The translations under genes and the position numbers were made by a program. Positions 35,818-42,447 of a stretch of 64,000 bases of DNA are shown in pieces; within the stretch, counting starts at the first letter, position 1, and each line of letters opens with the position of its first letter. Origin of the DNA: Oceanospirillaceae bacterium (GTDB lineage: Bacteria; Pseudomonadota; Gammaproteobacteria; Pseudomonadales; Balneatricaceae); contig JABSRB010000017.1 in the NCBI GenBank assembly GCA_013215375.1, positions 1-64,000 on the forward strand, read 5' to 3'. Below the pieces are notes generated by a model. That model was given only the letters and a program-made list of their open reading frames with translations. It did not search any database and had not been told where the DNA came from.

Positions 35818-37611
35818 TCACGACGAGCAACTAAGATGGGACAATCCTCCCACCTCAAAGAACTCAGGCGGTTTTAGCCTATAATACTTATCCTCCACGT
35901 CCTTCGACTGTTCTGCATAGGGCAGTGTCATCACCTCTTGTAGCTCTCGAATTAGAGCGTAATTTCCCGCAGATGCTTGCTGATAAGCCGGCATAACAAA
36001 CCACTCGCGCAAAATGTATTTTGGGTTGACGAGTTTCATCGCCCTAGAGATTTCCTCAATGGATCGAGGCGAAGTAGTATTTGTGTCATTGGAGCTGTTG
36101 AGGAGTGCTTTCCATTTTTCAAGCCACTCTGCCCATTGTTTGTCCATCTCTTTGGGGGCTGTCACTTTGAGGTCTGAGTCATGCGTCGAGTTATTGTAGA
36201 AGCTTTTCTTGAGTGGGCCAATGTCGTCGGGTATCGACGAGAGCTCGCGGAAGAAAATAGTGTAATCGACAGGCGTTTGCAGCATGAGTGTTTCTAGCTC
36301 GCTGAGCAATCCCTTATAAAGAGTCTTGCTAAGTGGCTGGTGAGAAGCGCTGTTCTGCGTGCTGAGACCTAGCTTGGCAGCCCACATTTTTTCCATTTGA
36401 CTGTGCATTACTTTCGAAAATCCACTTCGAATCCCGTCGAGCTCTAGCAAATAGTCTTGATGCGACGACAGCAACGGCTGTAACGCCGAACAAAACATGT
36501 CGAAGTTGCGTTGCGCTGCACTAGGTTGATTCATGAACGAGAAGTGATGACCACCCCCCGTCCAAGGCTGATAATGCGGGTTAAATACATCACAAAAGCC
36601 GAAGGGGCCGTAATCAAGGGTAAAGCCACCGACTGCGCAGTTGTCGCTGTTGAAGTTTCCTTGGCAGAAGCCGACGCGGATCCAGTTCGCTATCAGTGAG
36701 GTGAGGCGGCTACGAAACTCGCGCGCCAGCAACAGCACTTTTTCTGGGGTGCTCAATTGCCTATCGACAGCGTCAGCGTACTCACGATCAATCAAGTGCA
36801 GCACAATCTTCTCGAGTTCTTGCATCGCGTTGGGGTGTGCGTTGTTACGGGTACGGCGAGCGAAAAGTTCGAGTTGGCCGACGCGGATGAACGAGGGTGC
36901 GACACGTGTCGAGATGGCGACGGCTTCAGCTATAAGCCTGTCGGGATTATGTGAGCGCGAGCCCTCTGAGTACCATGGACGTTTTACCTGCTCCGTTTTA
37001 GACACGTACAAACTCAAAGACCGTGATGTGGGCACGCCAAGTGCGTGCATGTGCTCCTGAGCCAAGAACTCGCGGATACTCGAGCGCAAGACTGCACGAC
37101 CGTCCGCGCCTCGGCAATATGGCGTGCGGCCGCCACCCTTCAGCTGCATTTCCCAGCGTTGACCGTTAATGACGGCCTCAAGCACAGAAATTGCCCGACC
37201 GTCGCCATAGCCGTTGCCGGTTTGGAACGGGCATTGTTGGATGTACTCAGTGCCGTAGATGGAAAGTGCGTAGCCAGTCGCCCAACCGACCTTACGCATC
37301 GGCTCTGGAACCTGAGAGATGTCGCCACAGAACATGCGGACGAAGTCGGGGGAGCTTGCCATACTATCGGCGAAGCCAAGCTCGGAAAAAAAGTTTGTGC
37401 TGTGTGCTACATACTCTGGGTCTTTAATTGGAGTTGGATTGACCGGGACATAATGGCCGCTGAATACTTGGCGCGGCGCGTGGTCGTCACCGTTTTCTGT
37501 CGCCTCAGGATCACAGTTGAGCCTGTCCATGAGTGAATAGTTTGCCAGCTTCGCTAGATCGTCGAGCGTCGATATAGTCGAGGAGGTTTTCTGCGGCAGT
37601 TGGTTTGTCAT
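35818..37611 (-). CDS. selO: Protein adenylyltransferase SelO
   Basis: 597 aa. SelO pseudokinase-fold signature: LGF at the N-terminus, [86 protein letters not shown] (catalytic Asn/Asp) and [11 protein letters not shown]. SelO transfers AMP from ATP to Ser/Thr/Tyr of target proteins in redox stress. It ends in CSS, with Cys where animal SelO has selenocysteine. Longer than the ~480-aa enteric form. Local GC looks higher than in the neighbours, and dispersed repeats lie on both sides, which suggests acquisition as a block. Confidence 0.93.
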   Translation of the reverse strand: MTNQLPQKTSSTISTLDDLAKLANYSLMDRLNCDPEATENGDDHAPRQVFSGHYVPVNPTPIKDPEYVAHSTNFFSELGFADSMASSPDFVRMFCGDISQVPEPMRKVGWATGYALSIYGTEYIQQCPFQTGNGYGDGRAISVLEAVINGQRWEMQLKGGGRTPYCRGADGRAVLRSSIREFLAQEHMHALGVPTSRSLSLYVSKTEQVKRPWYSEGSRSHNPDRLIAEAVAISTRVAPSFIRVGQLELFARRTRNNAHPNAMQELEKIVLHLIDREYADAVDRQLSTPEKVLLLAREFRSRLTSLIANWIRVGFCQGNFNSDNCAVGGFTLDYGPFGFCDVFNPHYQPWTGGGHHFSFMNQPSAAQRNFDMFCSALQPLLSSHQDYLLELDGIRSGFSKVMHSQMEKMWAAKLGLSTQNSASHQPLSKTLYKGLLSELETLMLQTPVDYTIFFRELSSIPDDIGPLKKSFYNNSTHDSDLKVTAPKEMDKQWAEWLEKWKALLNSSNDTNTTSPRSIEEISRAMKLVNPKYILREWFVMPAYQQASAGNYALIRELQEVMTLPYAEQSKDVEDKYYRLKPPEFFEVGGLSHLSCSS

Positions 37612-37800
37612 CGTTGTTTATACCCAGGCTGGTAAAGATAAATTTTATTACTTTGTATCTTACTTCATTGTTTGCATAGATATCTGTACGAGTTGCATGT
37701 TGTCTGCCGCAACAGCGTGGAGGGGATGGTGGCTTGTTGCGTATGTTGCACAAGAGGTGATTAAAATATTTGGCTGTCCCGTATTAGTTATTGATTGATT

Positions 37801-38134
37801 AAGGTCAAAAGACTTTTAGTGATTTTATTTTTAATGTTTAAATTCAAAGGATTAATAGAGTTTTCGACTGCGTCGAGTTCATTTCTTTTGGATGCTAAAG
37901 AAACGGAACCAAAGAGGCTCCTTGCCATCCATGGCACCGCCAAATACCGTACATCCTGTACATAAAAATCCCACCCTGCTATTGCCTAAAAACACCTCCA
38001 CGATTCACTAAATTGACGGCCGCTCAGATAGGCCATCAGTGGCCTAGCTTCGCTCTCCGCGACGTCCTGTCGCTTCACTCGTCAGTTTAGTAAATCGTTC
38101 CGGCGGCAATACAAGGGCCTTGGTGGCTCCGTAG
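37801..38134 (+). repeat. Dispersed chromosomal repeat, copy B (full length)
   Basis: About 335 bp. The left half matches copy A almost base for base over the GCCATCCATGGCACCGCC / CCGTACATCCTGTACATAAA block. The right half (38020-38134) has ACGGCCGCTCAGAT, CTTCGCTCT, GACnTCCTGTCGnT, CGnTCCGGCGGCAATAC and TGGCTCCGTAG, shared with copy C. It contains inverted subsequences such as GATTCACTAAATTGAC and TTTAGTAAATC, so it can fold. Confidence 0.85.
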
Positions 38135-38263
38135 TTGATTATGAAAATTCGGCGCTATTTATCTAAAAAATCTCAAAATATTAGAGATAAAGACTAATAA
38201 ATTAAAAAATATTGGATCTTAAAAGTGCCTGTCCCAAAGATTTTAGCTGTCTTTGAAACGTCA

Positions 38264-38761
38264 TTAAAAGTCATCACGTTCAGATAATTTTTTAAAACTG
38301 AAATCTTCTGTCGGCAACTCATCACCTATATGAATAACAACGTCCCTAGCGCCTGCTCCGAAGCCCAGTTCTCTAAAAACGCGCACTTCTATCATAGTTA
38401 TTCCACCCTCAAGCTTTTCCATTGGATGTATTACTACTGCAGGTGCAGGCGTATATAGTTTTCTATCAATGACAAAGCCAATTGTTTCTTGTAACAATTT
38501 CTCTGCAACTAAAAAATCCGAGCATAAGACTCTCGGATGAGAAAATGGATTATATACCCCTACCTTTGAACTACTCGGTATTGATGAAGCTTTATTACCA
38601 AAGCCTAAAACAACATGTTTTTTGTCATCATTTTTATCGATAGCTAGTAATGGCTGCTCATCAAAGACTTTACCTGTTTTAATATCAACGATTTTAAGCC
38701 TTTTCTCCCAAATTTGGATATATAGGGTAGTGCCAAACCTATTGAACAATTGGCGTATCAT
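38264..38761 (-). CDS. MreB-like half protein (lone actin-fold N-terminal domain)
   Basis: 165 aa from the ATG at 38761, chosen for GAGGA six bases upstream (a TTG at 38773 is the alternative). It aligns with the first ~165 residues of MreB: an N-terminal MIRQLFNRFGTTLYIQIW where MreB has its membrane helix and DLGTANT phosphate loop. It then has the PFSHPRVLCSDFLVAEKLLQ, VVIHPMEKLEGG and FRELGFGAGARDVVIHIGDELP blocks. The phosphate-1 loop is degenerate and the whole second half (phosphate 2, adenosine loop) is missing, so ATP binding and filament formation are unlikely. It begins 25 bp after an attC site. Role unknown; it may interact with cell-shape proteins. Confidence 0.75.
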   Translation of the reverse strand: MIRQLFNRFGTTLYIQIWEKRLKIVDIKTGKVFDEQPLLAIDKNDDKKHVVLGFGNKASSIPSSSKVGVYNPFSHPRVLCSDFLVAEKLLQETIGFVIDRKLYTPAPAVVIHPMEKLEGGITMIEVRVFRELGFGAGARDVVIHIGDELPTEDFSFKKLSERDDF

Positions 38762-38785
38762 ACAGATCCTCAAATTTCAGAAAAC

Positions 38786-38890
38786 AGCTAACGCCGCATT
38801 CACCGGTGCAGCATACTGGCGCGTATTTTGCGTTTTTTTTTGCAAAAAACGCGCCAGTGTGCGAAATCCGAGTGCAATGCCTTGTTATGG
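38786..38890 (-). other. Integron-type attC recombination site
   Basis: About 105 bp, read on the minus strand. R'' is CCATAAC and R' is GTTAGCT, both close to the RYYYAAC/GTTRRRY consensus. GCATTgCACtCGG pairs with CCGGTGAATGC, leaving two extrahelical bases on one arm. An inner stem ACTGGCGCGT/ACGCGCCAGT follows, with a variable loop. These are the structural marks of attC. The HTH gene stop codon is 2 bp before it and the MreB-like gene starts just after it, the standard cassette layout. No intI gene is in the window. Confidence 0.8.
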
Positions 38891-38892
38891 GT

Positions 38893-39270
38893 TTATAGCT
38901 TGCCTTTTTCTCGAAGTTTAGCAATATCATTCGATATAGTTTTTTGAGAAACCATTGTTTTTTCGGCAATATCAGTTTGGCTAAGTCCCGCTTCAACCAT
39001 TTGAAGCACTGTTTTTCTTCTAGCTTTCGGAGTTTGCTTTTGTATGTGCTCAGTAGATAATTTACTATACCCATTCATATCAGTTCGAGTTTGAATCATT
39101 CGCTGACTACCATCGGATGAATCAGCTTTAACCGTAATAGAGCCATCGCCGGATTGACTAATATTATAATTACTAATATCGCCAGATTCGATTGCGCTCG
39201 CAAGAGTTCGTAGTGTTTTCACAGCACTAGTTTTAGACTGAATCATCAAGCCTGTTTCTTCTTTAAGCAT
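38893..39270 (-). CDS. Helix-turn-helix DNA-binding protein in an attC cassette
   Basis: 125 aa. The N-terminal ~75 residues are polar with no known domain. The C-terminus is a clear HTH (RKTVLQMVEAGLSQTDIAEKTMVSQKTISNDIAKLREKGKL) resembling resolvase/sigma-like HTH modules, so DNA binding is expected. The stop codon lies 2 bp from the attC site, which makes this the cassette ORF. GGGA precedes the ATG. Three CTAGTAA repeats upstream may be its own operator. Confidence 0.75.
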   Translation of the reverse strand: MLKEETGLMIQSKTSAVKTLRTLASAIESGDISNYNISQSGDGSITVKADSSDGSQRMIQTRTDMNGYSKLSTEHIQKQTPKARRKTVLQMVEAGLSQTDIAEKTMVSQKTISNDIAKLREKGKL

Positions 39271-39328
39271 TACATTTCCCCGTTGGTTTTAAGATACAAC
39301 GGAGGTTAGCATCCCCAAGACATAATTA

Positions 39329-39354
39329 CTAGTAACTTCTAGTAATGCTAGTAA
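39329..39354 (-). promoter_or_regulatory. Triple CTAGTAA direct repeat, possible operator
   Basis: CTAGTAA occurs at 39329-39335, 39339-39345 and 39348-39354, with start-to-start spacing of 10 and 9 bp (one helical turn). It lies 59-84 bp upstream of the HTH gene start. The regular phasing suggests cooperative protein binding; the link to the HTH protein is inference. Confidence 0.5.
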
Positions 39355-39406
39355 CAAGAGCTGCGCAGTGGAATATTGACCCATAACAGCTACATAGGCG
39401 GAAAAC

Positions 39407-39426
39407 TTCCGTGTTTAAACACGGAA
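39407..39426. repeat. Perfect 20-bp palindrome
   Basis: TTCCGTGTTTAAACACGGAA is perfectly self-complementary. A related but broken version (GGAAACTTTCCGT) occurs about 120 bp to the right. It lies in the gene-free stretch between the HTH gene and repeat copy C. It could be an operator or a cruciform; no partner is evident. Confidence 0.6.
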
Positions 39427-39649
39427 CTGTTCCATCTATCATGTTTTTGATTTTTGTTCAGAACTCGATATTAGCATTGTTTTTCAAACATTCACGAGCT
39501 TTTGGGCAGTAATTCTCATGCGTAAATGCGGAAACTTTCCGTCTAATAACAGAGCTTCAATTTAATGCTAAAAATTGTATTTAATCCGGGTCAATGTCTG
39601 GTGCTTATTCAGTAAACAACCATTAATCTGCAATGCACAACAAAGCTTG

Positions 39650-39896
39650 CTACGGAGCCACAATCCCCTTGGTATTGCCGCCGGAGCGATTGATTAAATT
39701 GGCGAGCGGAACGACAGGATGTCGTGAAGAGCGAAGTTGAGCCAGGGATGGCGAATCTGAGCGGCCGTCAATTTAGTCAATCGCGGAGGAGTCTTTCGGC
39801 AATATGGGGTGCCCTTTTTTTTGGTTACTTTAATTTTGGGCACGCAAAAAAAAGTCACTCGACGCAGTCGAAACTGCACTAAAAATCCCTTGACCT
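39650..39896 (-). repeat. Dispersed chromosomal repeat, copy C (inverted)
   Basis: The reverse complement shares with copy B the blocks TTTCGACTGCGTCGAGT, CTCCnCGATT, CTAAATTGACGGCCGCTCAG, CTTCGCTCT, ATCCTGTCG, TCCGGCGGCAATAC and TGGCTCCGTAG. It differs in the middle (GGGCACCCCATATTGCC instead of the GGCACCGCCAAATACC block). B and C thus form inverted repeats around the HTH/attC/MreB-like segment. Confidence 0.82.
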
Positions 39897-40020
39897 AAAA
39901 CCTCAAAAAAGAAATCCCTAAAAGTATTCTAATTTTTTAGCTCATAGCTCGTAGCTCGCAACCCGTGACCAAATCCCCCCACTATAAAAACCAATTTAAC
40001 AAAAACACCACAAAACCCCC

Positions 40021-40057
40021 TTGACCAATCGGTCATGAAGTACTATTGTACTAGTAC
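40021..40057 (+). promoter_or_regulatory. trpR promoter with TrpR operator
   Basis: TTGACC (40021-40026), a 17-bp spacer and TATTGT (40044-40049) make a good sigma-70 promoter. GTACTATTGTACTAGTAC (40040-40057) matches the known trp operator GTACTAGTTAACTAGTAC at 15 of 18 positions and covers the -10. The operator ends directly at the trpR ATG, so the mRNA should start at or within a base or two of the start codon. TTGACCAATCGGTCA across the -35 is also a near match to a RutR site. Confidence 0.85.
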
Positions 40058-40357
40058 ATGAATACAACCATAAACCAACAACTCATAAACCTCCTCTGCG
40101 ACATCACCGATCCCGTTGAAATGTCTGCTGCCATCGAGATGATCCTGACTGATAAAGAACAGCAGGAAGTCGATAAACGCCTTAAAATCTTCAATGCCCT
40201 TGAAGATAAGGTGGCACAGCGTGAGATCTCGGCGCAGTTGGGAGTGGGCATCGCCACTGTCACCCGCGGCTCTAAAGCCATGCACACTGACAGTTACCAA
40301 TTATTAAAAGCTAAGTTGGCAAAATGTCGCCAACCAGACAAGGTTAAATCACCATGA
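40058..40357 (+). CDS. trpR: Trp operon repressor TrpR
   Basis: 99 aa. All-helical TrpR fold: LLCDITDPVEMSAAIEMILTDKEQQEVDKRLKIFNAL, then the DNA-reading HTH REISAQLGVGIATVTRGSKAM, which aligns with [20 protein letters not shown] of the E. coli protein. It binds tryptophan and represses. There is no ribosome site before the ATG because the operator abuts it. The stop overlaps the trpE start (ATGA). trpR is therefore the first gene of the operon it controls, unlike E. coli, where it is separate. Confidence 0.95.
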   Translation: MNTTINQQLINLLCDITDPVEMSAAIEMILTDKEQQEVDKRLKIFNALEDKVAQREISAQLGVGIATVTRGSKAMHTDSYQLLKAKLAKCRQPDKVKSP

Positions 40358-41748
40358 TTGCAAAACCGTTGCCGAAGATTGAGCTTCCCGGCAAACCGAC
40401 GTATTTAAAACTGACCGAAGATTTTGATTTTTTTCAGCTGTTTCGCGCTATTGAACAGAAATATGAAAACTGCTTTATTCTTGAATCTCTCGGTGAGGAG
40501 AGCTACGTTTCACGCCATCACATTATCGGTTTTGATCCGGTGCAGACTATCTTTGCCAAAGATTACAAAACCTTGTGTATCGAAGATAACAGCACCGGTG
40601 TGATTGAAGAATATCCCTGCGATAACCCTTATTACGCGCTGCGTGAAATAGTGCCGCAGAATGTTATTTCGCGTCGCTATGCCGGTGGGATTGTCGGTTA
40701 TTTAGGTTACGATGCAGTGAACTTTTTTGAGCCTAAGCTGCAAGTGCAGTCCAGTGATATGTTCCAGCCGTTTAAGTTCGGTGTGTATAAAGACGGCTTG
40801 GTTTACGATCACATGACCGGCGAGATCTTTTATTATTATTATACGGATAATAGATTTAGTGAAGTCGAAGGGCTGTTACACGTTGATGTGGGCGAGTACG
40901 GCGAGACGAGTACGGTTTGTATCGGCGATACTATGAGCCGTGAAGAGCACGCGGAATCGGTGGCGAAGGTTAAACAAGATATTATCGATGGGCGTATTTT
41001 CCAGACTGAAGTAGGTTTTAAAACACGTTATAAGATCAAGGGTGACTGCACGCAGATTTACGCGAAGTTGCGCGAGGTCAATCCATCGCCCTACATGTAT
41101 TACATGAAGTTTGGTGAGCAAAAGATTATTGGAGCCTCCCCTGAATTACTGTTTCGCTTAAGTGATGGCGAGATGGAGACTTTCCCGCTGGCGGGTACCG
41201 CTAAGCGTGGTATTGACGCTGCAGAAGATACTCAATTGGCGCGAGCGCTACTCAATGATCCTAAAGAAATCGCCGAGCACAATATGCTGGTGGACTTGCA
41301 CCGCAATGATATTGGCCGTGTGGCCAAGTTTGGTACGGTGACGGTGCGTAACTTGATGTCAATCAAACGCTACTCACATGTACAGCACATCTCTACTGAG
41401 ATCTTTGGCATTATGGCTGATAATGAAGATATGTTCTCGGCACTGGCCTCTAACTTCCCGGCAGGCACGCTCTCTGGCGCACCTAAAATGGAGGCGATGA
41501 AGATCATTGATGATCTTGAACCCGATGGTCGCGGCCCTTACGGTGGCGCACTTGGTGAGTTCAGCTTTAACGGCGACTGTACTTTTGCGATTCCGATTCG
41601 CACCGTGTTTATCAATGGTGAGGAGGGTTATGCACAGACCAGTGGGGGCAATGTATATGACTCTACCGCTGAAGATGAGTACTTAGAGATTCAACGTAAA
41701 TTATCTGCTATGCGCAAAGTGCTGGCCTATTTTGAGGGAGAGCAATAA
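40354..41748 (+). CDS. trpE: Anthranilate synthase component I
   Basis: 464 aa. Chorismate-binding domain: GRIFQTEVG, MYYMKFGEQKIIGASPELLFRL, PLAGTAKRG, HNMLVDLHRNDIGRV, FPAGTLSGAPKMEAMKIID and a C-terminal QTSGGNVYDS. The N-terminal ILES (42-45) matches the LLES tryptophan-inhibition motif, so feedback control is likely. Shorter than the ~520-aa enteric form and with AGTAKRG for AGTRPRG, which points to a divergent TrpE clade. With TrpG it converts chorismate and glutamine to anthranilate. Coupled to trpR and trpG by overlapping codons. Confidence 0.92.
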   Translation: MIAKPLPKIELPGKPTYLKLTEDFDFFQLFRAIEQKYENCFILESLGEESYVSRHHIIGFDPVQTIFAKDYKTLCIEDNSTGVIEEYPCDNPYYALREIVPQNVISRRYAGGIVGYLGYDAVNFFEPKLQVQSSDMFQPFKFGVYKDGLVYDHMTGEIFYYYYTDNRFSEVEGLLHVDVGEYGETSTVCIGDTMSREEHAESVAKVKQDIIDGRIFQTEVGFKTRYKIKGDCTQIYAKLREVNPSPYMYYMKFGEQKIIGASPELLFRLSDGEMETFPLAGTAKRGIDAAEDTQLARALLNDPKEIAEHNMLVDLHRNDIGRVAKFGTVTVRNLMSIKRYSHVQHISTEIFGIMADNEDMFSALASNFPAGTLSGAPKMEAMKIIDDLEPDGRGPYGGALGEFSFNGDCTFAIPIRTVFINGEEGYAQTSGGNVYDSTAEDEYLEIQRKLSAMRKVLAYFEGEQ

Positions 41749-42395
41749 TGCGTGTTCTTATTATCGACAACTATGATTCCTTTACCTTTAACTTGTATCA
41801 ATACGTGGGCGATATCTTATCGCGCGAGCAACAGTTGAGCAGCTTTGAAGTGTTAGTAAAGCGCAACGATGAGATCACTTTGACACAGATAGAAGCGTTA
41901 CAAGTAGATAGAATCATCATTTCCCCGGGACCTGGTACGCCAGAAGATCCCGCTTATTTTGGCGTCTGTGCACAAGTGATTACGGAACTGGGTAAAACTA
42001 TCCCAACGCTCGGTGTGTGTCTGGGTATGCAGGGGATAGCCCACTGTTTTGGCGCTAAGGTAGTGCATGCCGCAGTGCCTATGCATGGAAAAGTATCCCC
42101 AATCTCTCACGATGCTAAGGGTGTGTATAAAAACATGCCCCAAGAACTGGAAGTGATGCGTTATCACTCGTTAATGGTCGATGTGCATTCACTGCCCGAT
42201 TGCCTGGAAATCACCTCGGTGATTGACGATGAGTTTGCAGAGGGAGCGAGCAATTTCAAACAGGCGGCGCTCAATGGCAGTGAAATTATGGGGGTAAGGC
42301 ATACACAATACCCGATCGAGGGGATTCAGTATCATCCTGAATCTTTCGCCACTGAGGGCGGGAAGAACTTGCTGAAGAACTTTTTACTCGTTTAA
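41748..42395 (+). CDS. trpG: Anthranilate synthase component II (glutamine amidotransferase)
   Basis: 215 aa. Class-I glutamine amidotransferase: DNYDSFTFNLYQYVG, SPGPGTPEDPAYFG, catalytic Cys91 in GVCLGMQGIAH, and the His/Glu pair in YHPESFATEGG. It supplies ammonia to TrpE. The pairing with trpE, rather than with pabB, makes the tryptophan role most likely, but such subunits can also serve folate synthesis. Its ATG overlaps the trpE stop by one base. No trpDCFBA genes follow. Confidence 0.92.
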   Translation: MRVLIIDNYDSFTFNLYQYVGDILSREQQLSSFEVLVKRNDEITLTQIEALQVDRIIISPGPGTPEDPAYFGVCAQVITELGKTIPTLGVCLGMQGIAHCFGAKVVHAAVPMHGKVSPISHDAKGVYKNMPQELEVMRYHSLMVDVHSLPDCLEITSVIDDEFAEGASNFKQAALNGSEIMGVRHTQYPIEGIQYHPESFATEGGKNLLKNFLLV

Positions 42396-42447
42396 GGGTA
42401 TTAAAAATAGCTGGCTGGGGGCTATGTTCGCTGTTCGGTCAGTACTC

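Noticed and set aside
35818-35840. Selenocysteine in SelO
   Set aside because: The codon at the expected position is a Cys codon and the frame ends with a normal stop two residues later; no TGA is read through.
36511-37536. ORFs of up to 163 aa antisense to selO
   Set aside because: High-GC shadow frames of a clearly coding gene.
39381-39450. Second attC site starting CCATAACAGC
   Set aside because: The core-like start is there but no matching GTTRRRY end or paired arms were found.
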